Of a stretch of 61,792 nt of DNA, positions 51,276 to 61,792 are shown piece by piece. Positions within the stretch are counted from its first letter, which is position 1. Every line of letters starts with the position of its first letter. The position numbers were made by a program, and so were the translations under genes. This DNA is from Branchiostoma floridae (Eukaryota; Chordata; Leptocardii; Amphioxiformes; Branchiostomatidae): NCBI RefSeq assembly GCF_000003815.2, contig NC_049984.1, positions 17,680,516 through 17,742,307 on the forward strand, in the 5' to 3' direction. The notes under the pieces are model-generated. The model searched no databases. It had not been told where the DNA came from and saw only the letters and a list, made by a program, of their open reading frames with translations.

Positions 51276-52250
51276 CTGATGAGTGAGTGAACTGGAAGGA
51301 GTCAACAAGAGAAGGTTTATCGAGCTCCCACGGGAGTGAGCAATATCATCAAATTATCTTCTTCTCTGTTTGCTGAAGTTAAGGACTGGATACAGAACGG
51401 AGGCTGGGAGTTGTGCAACAATATTAACCTTCGCCAGAAGATTATATATCTATGATGTAGTAACTATTGATGCAGGCGGCATAAGTCTTTAAGCCATGGA
51501 TTAATGTCCATGATTTGTGGTAGATAAGTTGTGGAGACAAAGATCAAGTTCGAGAATGGGGGGTTCCTACGTTACTGAAGCGAAACGTGAAAAGGTTAAC
51601 ATGATCATTTGATGAAAGTATGATGCCGTGGAACTCTAGTTAGCTTATGACATTTACCATTTGCAATGCTAGACTGACTATCTAGCTGCACAGACTCATT
51701 TACAGTCTCTGATGAAAGATGGCGAGTGTTGTCTGAAATTTCTGACTCTGGGAGACCTTATCAAGTTGCTTGACTCATTAAATCAGCAATGATTCAGGCT
51801 TGTCCGTGACTTTCAATTGAAAGTGCCATTCAAATATCGCTCCATGGGGAACATGTAGTCAGACATTGGAGTCGCGTGGGTTTAGCTGCTAGGCATACAG
51901 CACACACAAAGGAGCTGTGCAAATGAAAAACAACTTTTCAAAATCGATCTAAAATTGTCCCTGAGCACATCACGTACACAGGATGAACGTCCGTGCCGGA
52001 AAAAAACATCATTAGGCAACCTCTTTGTATCTTGAGAGGAAAGGACTTGCAAACCATGTAACAAGTTGAAGAACTATGCTTTGAGGGGCCGGCGTTTGAT
52101 TGATATATATTGAAGCATATTGTGTTCGTACAATTGATGGTTCAAGATTGTGATATTGGCTGCCGGTAGGCTTAGTGGAGTGTGAATGAAGTTAGTAACA
52201 TTATCTTTAAAGGTCACATTTCCTATCGATAGTGTACGTGGAACCAAGGA
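51276..52250. other. Intergenic, nothing recognised
   Basis: No recognised coding exon or repeat right of the NRF1/CCAAT patch. Confidence 0.35.
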
Positions 52251-52463
52251 CTGTAAATGCAGAAATTTTCGCGGTGGTTTCATGTTCGCAGTTTTCGCGA
52301 TACAAATTTTCCGCGAACTTGAAACCACCGCGAACATTTTTCCATGGCAGTAACAAACTACAGTGCATGATGCTACCGCAATCTTAAAAACACAGCAAAC
52401 AGTCATTTTTCAGCTACCGCGAAATTAAACCCCCGCGAACTTTAAATGCATTAAATTTTACAG
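52251..52463. mobile_element. MITE, family C (copy 4)
   Basis: CTGTAAATGCAGAAATTTTC at left, AAATGCATTAAATTTTACAG at right, with TTCGCGGTGG / CCACCGCGAA inside. More worn than copies 1 and 3. Confidence 0.8.
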
Positions 52464-53765
52464 TAGACGATGAAGACTTTCTGATGTAATATTTTCTGCG
52501 AACAGGCTGCAATAACAAGACGCCTACATTCGTCCTACTTTCGCTTCAACAAACAATTGGCATGTCAAGGGTTGGAAAACGATTTCCAATTCCCCTCACC
52601 CCATCTCCGTTCCAGCCTTGTACGTTTCGAAGACTGGGAGTGTGACTAGCAACACAAAAGGCGGGCACGTCGGTAGTCAACTATACTACATTTAACATGC
52701 AATTTTCATTGGAGATTATGAACACAACATTGCACCCATACATAACGCGGGAAAAGATCGACAGTGAGTGGGATTGTAAAACGATGCAGGTCACAATCAT
52801 TTATACAATTCACGGACCAAGAGCCACATGTGTGCGCATGCCCTACAACCAATATAGTAAATAAAGTTCTCTTACAGGTGAACTCAAGAGCGATTTAAGC
52901 TCAAAATCCTCTAGTCCATTCCACTACCGCTTTGCTACGACTAGGCAAACACCAAATGATCTATTCCAAACTCCCCATCAAAGCTCTGCACAGAACATAA
53001 GTGGGGGAAGGATTTGTGAGATCGAGACGGTTCCCAAGAAAACACACCGCCAAGTCACGGTTCGGGAGGCATCGCCGGAGTTTCAACCGGCGGGACTAGC
53101 TGTGGATCTACCGCTGGAAGCCAACGCATCCAGGCCGCTTGTTTTCAGAGCTTTGCCGCTTAAAGCTCATAGTAAGAGAGCTTTGGTTAGAGAACTTAAG
53201 CTTTAATACCAATACCCTCCTCCTTTATCGCTGTAATGAATTGAAATTGCTTTGATCTAGATCAAGCGTTCGCTGAGCAAGTGTTTTGAAACATGTTCCG
53301 CACATATGTTCATCTTTCATTACGAAATATCAATTTCAGAAAATGAATTTTACACGGAGTAAATCAAAAGCATGGATAAACATTTCTGAGGCAAGCAAGC
53401 CGGTAGGGAGTTCAAACAGGTGGGGTTCATTGAAAACTGAAGACACAGAACGAAGCCTTTTTTGTATGCTCTGTCACGGAAGAAGAGTGAACGCTAGCGA
53501 TCCCTGGTCTAAAATTTAATTACAAGTCATGATATTCATCAAACGTTGCCGTCGTCATTCTACCGCTACGACTTTAGATTGGACGTCGTTTTGCTAGCAG
53601 TCGTTCTTATATGACTTACAGCCGACCTCTGCAAATATCGACTTGCTTTCAAAATTACATGTATCAGTAAATGATGATATGTTGCAAAGAAGACAACGTC
53701 CAAACCACCAGAAGAAGAGAGCGGGTCTTCCTTGCCGCAACTGGCAACTGCTGTTGCGCCTCGAT
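52464..53765. other. Unassigned; one longer open frame
   Basis: A 113-codon frame (52866-53206, plus) after TTACAG has a coding-like composition in its second half but no recognisable domain or ATG. Nothing else seen. Confidence 0.3.
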
Positions 53766-54085
53766 TTTTTCTTTGTGGCCCACATACCACTTTTCGGTGA
53801 GAATGCCATACTTCAAACCGGCTATTAAACCAGTAGGTGTGAAAATAATAAGGTCGGAGGTATCATGACAATTTCGTACCAGTTTTTGCGGCCCACACGC
53901 CACTTTTTGGTGAGAATGCCATTTTTCAAACCGGCTATCAAACTAGAAGGTGTGAAAATAATGAGGCGGTAGGTATCCTGACCATTGCGTCCCATTTTTT
54001 AGCCGCCCACGCTCCACTTTTCTAATGAGCTTTCAAACCAGGTATCATAACCACCAGAAAAGAATAATGACGAAGGTATCACTAC
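53766..54085. repeat. Three-copy tandem repeat, about 113-bp unit
   Basis: GAGAATGCCAT, TTCAAACCGGCTAT, TAGGTGTGAAAATAAT and GAGGTATC recur three times with divergence. Confidence 0.8.
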
Positions 54086-54159
54086 AAGGAGCAACAGTTA
54101 TCACCGTTTGTTTTTTTACGTAGCAAGATAAAAAGTATTAACGGTAGCGAAAGTATTGT

Positions 54160-54480
54160 AATTACCTGCACGGTTGACTCTCTTGGGTTTAATCTTGTGA
54201 CAAGATTTCGACGATGGCGCTCCAAAGTGGACCGCTGCCCCACAACCAGCCTGTCGAATTCCAACCGTCCAGCTCTGTTACATCGTCACGGCAAACTGTC
54301 TGTTGGAAAAGAGTACGGTGGTAACCACGGTAGTGTACCGCAGGTGAAGTCTGTTCTCTGGTGCTGATCGGTCCAGAAGTCTCCGCTACTCTGCCGAGGC
54401 TGGCGAGGCTCTGGCACTTTTGGTTGGTCTGATGAGCGATGCGTAGGAAGGCGCGTCAAGGAAGGATGGGCCAAACCATG
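54160..54480 (-). other. GC-rich patch ending in a splice donor
   Basis: On the minus strand a GC-rich run ends CCGTGCAG|GTAATT at about 54165. It could be a leader exon of an unseen gene. No recognisable protein in any frame. Confidence 0.22.
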
Positions 54481-55371
54481 GTAACCGATGGGGGTGGTCA
54501 GACTATTCCATCTGCAACTTTCCTTGCAATTCAGTCATCGTATGCGATCGTTTTTTTTTAAATTACCATTCGTGCATGGATCTGAAATATTGCTATTGTT
54601 ATGGTTTTAAAGGAAAGTTCCATTCTATGCACAAAACAAACGCCGTAGCTATAGCCCTCCAAAAATTAACGTTTATCTTGTTTGGCTTCTATGGGAGGAC
54701 AATTAGAAAACACTTCTCTTCACACCCCAGACATATTTTCTTCTCCCTTTAATAGTGACAAATGGATTATGCAAGAGACTTGCCGGGCCCGGCCGTGAGC
54801 ATGCATGTAAGCTAGAGATAGCCAAGTTTGCACATTTGCAGCGAAACAATCTATGTACTCTCTCACAGGGATTCCATTCCGAGAAAAGATGCCAAGAGAA
54901 TCTATTAAAACGGAATGGCAGACAGAAATCCACTTGTGGATTGGCCCGATAGAATCACAGTTTTGTTTTCACGCAATATAGTTTAAAAAGCGATGGGGAT
55001 CGCACCCAATAAAAGAGAGGGAGTTGAAAATTGTGCGAAGGATGGTATAGAATATTTTCAATGGAAGAAAGAGCAATTCTACACAGTTCCGTCCCTCAGG
55101 ATACTCCCGGGATTCATAATGGAACGGTCCACAGGGATGGCACCTGCAGCTGTGCGATGAGATATGACTGTTGGCGACTTTGGTAGTTTGCATTTTCCCG
55201 CCAAAACACGGCGGACCGACGGCTCTTGTCAGACGATAGCTGACGATAGTGTTCCTGAAGTGTCGTCGCCGATGCACGTGATCATTATAAACCTCTCAAG
55301 TTTATCTCAGATTGAAAGATTTTCAACATTGACGTCCTGTCTGGCGTCATCACAGCTGCGATATAACGTTA
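54481..55371. other. Intergenic, nothing recognised
   Basis: No gene or repeat identified. Confidence 0.35.
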
Positions 55372-55530
55372 CTGTAAATGCATAAATGTTCGCGGTGGTT
55401 TTATGTTCGCGGTTTTCGCGGTGGCCACTTCACCGCGAATTGAAAACCACCGCGAACATTTTGCCAGGGCATTAAGATACTACAGTGCATCGTGTTACCG
55501 CGAAATTCAATCCCCGCGAACTTAAATGCA
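55372..55530. mobile_element. MITE, family C (copy 5, short right end)
   Basis: CTGTAAATGCATAAATGTTC and a TTCGCGG body; the right end stops at CTTAAATGCA. Confidence 0.8.
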
Positions 55531-57497
55531 AGTAATTGGCGCTCCTGAGAAGCATGACCAGATACGCAGTCTGACTTCAGACATGTTCATTTCCAACGTC
55601 GGGTACTTCAATCACAACCGACGCCTGTCTACTTTAGTTCCCGCCGTTAGTGATATTTGAAGCCTGATTCATTCACTCCGGCCTCTCAGAGAAGCTCGGC
55701 ATGCGTTAGAATCATTCCTTTAGTTTTGAGTGTGGCAAAATAAAGAACAGTAATGAGATACAATCTTCTTGAGCAGCTGCAGGAAATGGATTCATACGAA
55801 CGCGTCTAGTCTAACGAACATTGAAATGAGCCACAAAAGAGCCGTTACAAAGAATAACAGTAAGGCACGCGGGTGCGCGCATTAGACTTGGCGAAAAGGC
55901 AGCAGGCCTGTTGCCAATTTCTCATTCTAATGGTTTCAGATGGCAAGCCTAATCAGTCTAATGGTAACTCATTAGGTATGACAAATTGACGCCATGTTTG
56001 TTCTAGTATCACACCGAGTATTTTCATCTAAGATGGCTAAATCAGGGCACGGTTGGATTGCACTTAAATCGCATCTGCAAGCCGTTTTGACTCAGATAAT
56101 CTGATAGGGGGTTGATGTACTGATTTTGAGCTGCGGTACTGATATCATAAATGCAAAACTTGCTGCATGTCTGGCCAACTCAAACGTCGCCTTTTTTCCC
56201 CTTCGAGTAGTCTTATCGAAAATTCTATGTAACGTCAGTATGTGTATAATCGTTATGACCTAGTTGCCTGATCGTATATTTATGAAGCCCTATGAGAAAA
56301 TGCACTTAGTATTCAGGCCTTAATTGATTTACAAGCTTTTCACTACTTATCTGTTGATAAAGCCGAAAATCCTGGTCTATTCCTCTGACGCACAAGAATA
56401 CCCTAGAGACACCTGTCGCATACATTTTCCTTTACCTACAAATGTGGATGGAGCAGACTACAGTGTAGTGAGACCAAATCAAGAATTTAGCTCGGCCGAC
56501 TTGTGCATTTTCGGCCGGAGTATGACCGGCGTTTTGCCGATTACGTGGGATTCTGACGATTTTTAGCAGCTCGGCCGGCGTTCGTGGGGCACCTGTAAAT
56601 ATTATTGTTTTTAGGGTATCCGTTCACCCCACTCATGCCCTACATATTTCTCCAAGAAGATAAAGTTGATCCAAATACAATGTATTAGTTTTTTACAGGG
56701 TTAGTCGATTCTCACTTCGTCTATGTCCAAGAGAAGTCTCATGGGGAATACAATCATTAGTGTTGGTTAGACGTCGCCCTAGCCCCGTCCAATTTGTGAA
56801 GGGCCAAATTTTCAGCGAAAAATACGGCCGATGCTCGGGCGATATTGAAATTCGGTGAGCTCTGACCGATCTACAAATTCGACCGGTGTTCGCATGAATT
56901 GCAAAGCCGCCTATAGGGATAGGTAAAATGTGAACTCTATGTTTTCCTCTGTGCACACTGCCAACATCCTGACCGCTATTGACACCTATTTGATGTTGTC
57001 TGATGAATGACGTAGATTAAAACAGATGAAGCCGCGTTTCAAAACAAGACCATCAAATGATCTGGAACAGGGAAGTGAAAATGCAACCTCGGGCGCTAAC
57101 ATAGTGCACCCTCGGCGCTACACACATCAAAAGAGAACAGTAGGAAAACAGATGAACCCCAGGGTAACAATCAATGAGGACCATTGATGTATTTACCACG
57201 CAGTGCAAAAACAAGACTGAGATCACCGACACGTGTGCATCCATTAGGCTAAAACGTGTAGACTTTTATGTCTTTTAATGATCACAATGCAATGTAAAAT
57301 GAACCAATGATCTTTTGACTTCAATAACAGATGGTTACCAAAATAGCACAACTCTTTATTGCATTTCCATAGGTTACAAGTGGTTTATGGATTACTTTTT
57401 AAACCTTGCTTTCATCTCGACTCGTGAAAAGCTAGCCATTTACAGTACCATTTAACACATGCTGGGCTTCGTCTATATACTATTTGCCTTGATGTAT
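55531..57497. other. Intergenic, nothing recognised
   Basis: GGCCGG-containing words cluster at 56490-56580 and 56820-56890 (CTCGGCCGACTTGTGCATT, TCGGCCGGCG), perhaps a worn repeat. No gene. Confidence 0.35.
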
Positions 57498-57511
57498 GCG
57501 TGCAGTTCGCA

Positions 57512-58668
57512 TGGTCTTTTTAGCGAATGCCCACAAACGCCCACTCTAGAGAAGTCCGCGCTGCACGAATCTCATTTTTTTTGCTTGGAATATGTCCACG
57601 TTGTGCTCCCATGTATTAATCCTGAGTTTCAAGTCAATCCATTGACCCGAAGTGACATAAATCAAAGTTTTCGATTCTCGATGGTCTTTTTAGCGAACGC
57701 CCAGCAAAATGTCTTTTTAGCGAATGCCCACTATATCCACAAAAATATCGGCCGTCGCGCAACGACACCTAAACCTACCGCCACAAACATGTTCAAGATG
57801 GTGTCCCATTGATGTGTACGGAGTTTCCGTGCTTTACAAGCATTTTAAGTCCCTGTTTTTGGTCAAAATGTACGGCGCCGATACTACTATACATTAACTA
57901 ATAGCAATTCAAAATGGCGGGCACTAGTCATGTGACCTCCTTGCGGGACTGTTCTATAAGTATCGCGGGAGGGACTGTTGTAGCATAGCTAATCATACAA
58001 CCATTTTAGAGTGAATTCTGAACAAGATTTTCATTTCATAGTGCTATCATCTGACTCATTTACATTGTGGTCCTTTTTCTGTGCTATTATTACCCAGGTT
58101 TGAGGAACTTAGTGCAAATATGGATATTGATTCACCTCAGTGCCCAATTAATGTACAAAAGGCTCAGACACATTAGTGTTATAAACCTGACTAGGGGCAG
58201 GTAACCAATACTAGAAAAACATAGCTATTTATTATTAACAATACTATTTACATTATATATAATAATAACTCTTCACCAATCTGGACTTTTCTTATCTTTA
58301 TTTATCACAGAAACATTGTTACAATGAGGATTTGATTAGATGAGTATCTGTTACAGTGTGTACAAACTTATTTCAAATACAAAAATGTATTTCATTTCAC
58401 TTCCTAAATATTTTTAAAGTATTGGAAGAAGTTGACAATAAACAATATCAATTGCATTATTTGTGTGCAGTAAAATGTGACCACATGCTATCAATAGCCT
58501 AATAAAATGTTGGAACATGGCACAAGCGGGCTCCTCTTCTGAGTACAGAAAGGAAATGTTTTATAACATTTAGTTATGACGTAGAAAATTTCAATTGTAA
58601 AATGTACCTTTATTAACATTTACAAACAAATTGTTTTTTTCTCTTCTTAATAAATGACAACAATACAG
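57512..58668. repeat. Left inverted arm of the foldback element
   Basis: Starts GGTCTTTTTAGCGAATGCCC. The motif TCTTTTTAGCGAA-GCCCA recurs at about 57686 and 57712 within the arm. A 117-codon frame here is mirrored in the other arm and I do not call it a gene. Confidence 0.88.
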
Positions 58669-59076
58669 GTAAGTAAGGTGTGTTTCCTTTTATAACAGAC
58701 CAGGTAAGGCGCCGTACAGGTAAGTAAGGTGTGTTTCCTTTTATAGCAGACCAGGTAAGACACCGTACAGGTGAGTAAGGTGTGTTTCCTTGACTACAGA
58801 CTAGGTACGACACCTTACAGGTGAGTAAGGTGTGTTTCCTTGACTACAGACTAGGTACGACACCTTACAGGTGAGTAACGTGTATTTCCTTTCATTACAG
58901 ACCAGGTAAGACACCGTACAGGTGAGTAACGTGTATTTCCTTTGATTACAGACCAGGTAAGACACCGTACAGGTGAGTAAGGTGTGTTTCCTTGACTACA
59001 GACTAGGTAAGACACCGTACAGGTGAGTAAGGTGTGTTTCCTTGACTACAGGCCAGGTAAGACACCATACAGGTAA
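58669..59076 (-). repeat. 51-bp minisatellite, minus-oriented block (8 units)
   Basis: Units read GTGAGTAAGGTGTGTTTCCT, then ACAGACCAG|GTAAGACACCG and TACAG. Each unit thus contains two AG|GT(A/G)AG motifs and a pyrimidine-rich stretch followed by ACAG. Confidence 0.92.
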
Positions 59077-60011
59077 GTAAGTTGCTTTACTCACCTGTTT
59101 AATACCTATCTGGTCTATAGGCAAAGGAAAGTTGCTTTACTCACCTGTATAATACCCTGTCTGGTCTATAGGCAAAGTAAAGACATCTTACTTACCAGTA
59201 TAATGGCCTATCTGGTCTATAGGCAAAGGAAAGACACCTTACTCACCTGTTTAATGGCCTATCTGGTCTATAGGCAAAGGAAAGACACCTTATCCACCTG
59301 TATAATGGCCTATCTGGTATATAGACAAGGGAAAGACACCTTACTTACCTGTATAATGCCCCATCTGGTATATAGGCGAAGGAAAGACACCTACCTTACC
59401 TGTATAATGCCCTATCTGGTCTATAGGCAAAGGAAAGTTGCTTTACTCACCTGCATAATACCCTACCTGGTCTATAGGCAAAGGAAAGACGCCTTACTCG
59501 CCTGTATAATGGCCTATATGGTATATAGGCAAAGGAAAGACGCATTACTCACCTGTGTAATACCCTATCTGGTCTATAGACAAAGGAAACACACCTTACT
59601 CACCTGTGCGGTGTCTTACCTGGTCTGTAATGAAAGGAAATACACGTTACTCACCTGTATGGTGTCTTACCTGGTCTGTAATGAAAGGAAATACACGTTA
59701 CTCACATGTACGGTGTCATACCTGGTCTGTTATAAAAAGAAACACACCTTACTTACCTGTATGGTGTCTTACCTGGTCTGCTATCAAAGGAAATACACGT
59801 TACTCACCTGTATGGTGTCTTACCTGGTCTGTAATCAAAGGAAATACACGTTACTCACCTGTACGGTGTCTTACCTAGTCTGTAGTCAAGGAAACACACC
59901 TTACTCACCTGTATGGTGTCTTACCTAGTCTGCTATAAAAGGAACACACACCTTACTTACCTGTACGGCGTCTTAACTGGCCTGTTATAAAAGAAAACAC
60001 ACCTTACTTAC
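59077..60011 (+). repeat. 51-bp minisatellite, plus-oriented block (about 18 units)
   Basis: The first about ten units form one subfamily (GCCTATCTGGTCTATAGGCA); the last about eight are the inverse of the left block. Unit length 51 gives an uninterrupted plus frame of 17-residue repeats (YLVYRQRKDTLLTC) at 59203-59928, probably a by-product. Confidence 0.9.
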
Positions 60012-61165
60012 CTGTATTGTTGTCATTTATTAAGAAGAGAAAAAACAATTTGTTTGTAAATGTTAATAAAGGTACATTTTACAATTGAAATTTTCTACGT
60101 CATAACTAAATGTTATAAAACATTTCCCTTCTGTACTCAGAAGAGGAGCCCGCTTGTGCCATGTTCCAACATTTTATTAGGCTATTGATAGCATGTGGTC
60201 ACATTTTACTGCACACAAATAATGCAATTAATATTGTTTATGTGTCAACTTCTTCCAATACTTTAAAAATATTTAGGAAGTGAAATGAAATACATTTTTG
60301 TATTTGAAATAAGTTTGTACACACTGTAACAGATACTCATCTAATCAAATCCTAATTGTAACAATGTTTCTGTGATAAATAAAGATAAGAAAAGTCCAGT
60401 TTGGTGAAGAGTTATGATTATAATGTAAATAGTATTGTTAATGATAAATAGCTATGTTTTTCTAGTATTGGTTACCTGCCCCTAGTCAGGTTTATAACAC
60501 TAATGTGTCTGAGCCTTTTGTACATTAATTGGGCACTGAGGTGAATCAATATCCATATTTGCACTAAGTTCCTCAAACCTGGGTAATAATAGCACAGAAA
60601 AAGGACCACAATGTAAATATGAGTCAGATGATAGCACTATGAAATGAAAATCTTGTTCAGAATTCACTCCAAAATGGTTGTATGATTAGCTATGCTACAA
60701 CAGTCCCTCCCGCGATACTTATAGAACAGTCCCGCAAGGAGGTCACATGACTAGTGCCCGCCATTTTGAATTGCTATAATAGTTAATGTATGGTAGTATC
60801 GGCGCCGTACATTTTGACCAAAACAGGGACTTAAAATGCTTGTAAAGCACGGAAACTCCGTACACATCAATGGGACACCATCTTGAACATGTTTGTGGCG
60901 GTAGGTTTAGGTGTCGTTGCGCGACGGCCGATATTTTTGTGGATATAGTGGGCATTCGCTAAAAAGACATTTTGCTGGGCGTTCGCTAAAAAGACCATCG
61001 AGAATCGAAAACTTTGATTTATGTCACTTCGGGTCGATGGATTGACTTGAAACTCAGGATTGATACATGGGAGCACAACGTGGACATATTCCAAGCAAAA
61101 AAATGAGATTCGTGCAGCGCGGACTTCTCTAGAGTGGGCGTTTGTGGGCATTCGCTAAAAAGACC
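60012..61165. repeat. Right inverted arm of the foldback element
   Basis: The inverse of 57512-58668, ending GGGCATTCGCTAAAAAGACC. Differences are scattered single bases. Confidence 0.88.
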
Positions 61166-61199
61166 CCGTGCAGTTGATGCAAAAGAATAGGCTGTGTCA

Positions 61200-61335
61200 C
61201 ATGAAACCTTGGTGTGATAGCTAGGTGTGATAGGTCGTTCAGTGTAACATAACCAGCTGCTGCCGCGCCGCGTGCCTGCGAAGCTTGTGTCCTACGCCGA
61301 AGGGCGGTTATACAGGCTATAACGTTATAGATGCA
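61200..61335 (+). mobile_element. LINE 3' UTR fragment
   Basis: GTGTGATAGGTCGTTCAGTG and AACCAGCTGCTGCCGCGCC match the 3' end of the LINE at 44388-44698, plus GCGAAGCTTGTGTCCTACGC absent there. Confidence 0.65.
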
Positions 61336-61429
61336 GATACAGAAAGCCATCGGGAAAGGTACTTGACACCAATTTCTCTACTCGACTCAAGTATAAATGG
61401 CTGGGGCGTTAAATGGTAGATCCAGAGTT

Positions 61430-61792
<363 letters not shown>

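Larger units (their letters stand above)
57498..61175. mobile_element. Giant foldback element with flanking 9-bp direct repeats
   Basis: CGTGCAGTT occurs at 57498-57506 and 61167-61175, just outside two long inverted arms (57512-58668 and 60012-61165, about 1.15 kb, nearly identical by eye). The ends are GGTCTTTTTAGCGAATGCCC. A direct repeat of 9 bp suits MULE-like or Foldback transposition. No transposase is visible, so the element is non-autonomous. The core is a 51-bp minisatellite. Confidence 0.85.

Noticed and set aside
52866-53206. 113-codon open frame after a TTACAG acceptor
   Set aside because: Coding-like composition in part, but no ATG, no domain and no partner exon; length is within chance.
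57459-57812. 117-codon frame in the left arm and its mirror at 60867-61151
   Set aside because: Identical because the arms are inverted copies. No domain recognised, and the frame includes the element's end motifs.
59203-59928. 241-codon plus-strand frame of 17-residue repeats
   Set aside because: The 51-bp satellite unit is a multiple of three, so any stop-free unit gives a long frame. The minus block shows a similar effect. No start context or known domain.
58669-60011. CRISPR array
   Set aside because: Whole units are repeated, with no unique spacers between repeats, and the genome is clearly animal.

Overview
The window looks like nuclear DNA of an invertebrate deuterostome, most likely a lancelet (amphioxus, Branchiostoma-like). 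This is inference. It rests on small GT-AG exons in long introns, an extracellular gene that shuffles kringle and C-type lectin domains, a neuropeptide-type GPCR, a 5S-rRNA-derived SINE, tRNA-derived SINEs, CR1/RTE-like LINE tails and very many short inverted-repeat elements. No prokaryotic gene or operon is visible.

Region 1 (about 0.4-22.0 kb, minus strand) is one secreted-protein gene. Fourteen exons were reconstructed, and all splice phases agree. The start codon is at 22011-22009 and the coding part runs left to at least 2256 (2,626 nt, about 875 residues). The order is signal peptide, kringle, a CARDB-like/Ig-like beta module, a C-type lectin domain, then three more exon groups that look like repeated beta-sandwich modules. 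The 3' end is not certain; a weak terminal-exon candidate lies at 396-568. The introns hold palindromic MITEs, SINEs, a minisatellite, a broken Myb/SANT-like fragment and two partial exon duplications.

Region 2 (22-37 kb) has a complete three-exon rhodopsin-family GPCR on the minus strand (29093-31680, 344 residues). It resembles NPFF/QRFP/orexin/CCK receptors but has YRY where DRY/ERY is expected. An array of five CACGTG boxes lies 3' of it. Possible upstream non-coding parts are a spliced exon at 35395-35474 and a four-CCAAT cluster at 36.86-37.02 kb. A 75/147-bp satellite lies between.

Region 3 (37-57 kb) has no recognisable intact gene. It is a mosaic of MITEs (some nested), LINE 3' ends, SINEs, a long ACTC microsatellite and a few promoter-like or exon-like spots.

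Region 4 (57.5-61.2 kb) is a 3.65-kb foldback element. It has near-identical 1.15-kb inverted arms, an exact 9-bp flanking direct repeat, and a core of about 26 units of a 51-bp minisatellite that switches orientation and carries a splice-donor-like motif in every unit. With the MITEs whose ends differ between copies but match within each copy, this is the most unusual content of the window.
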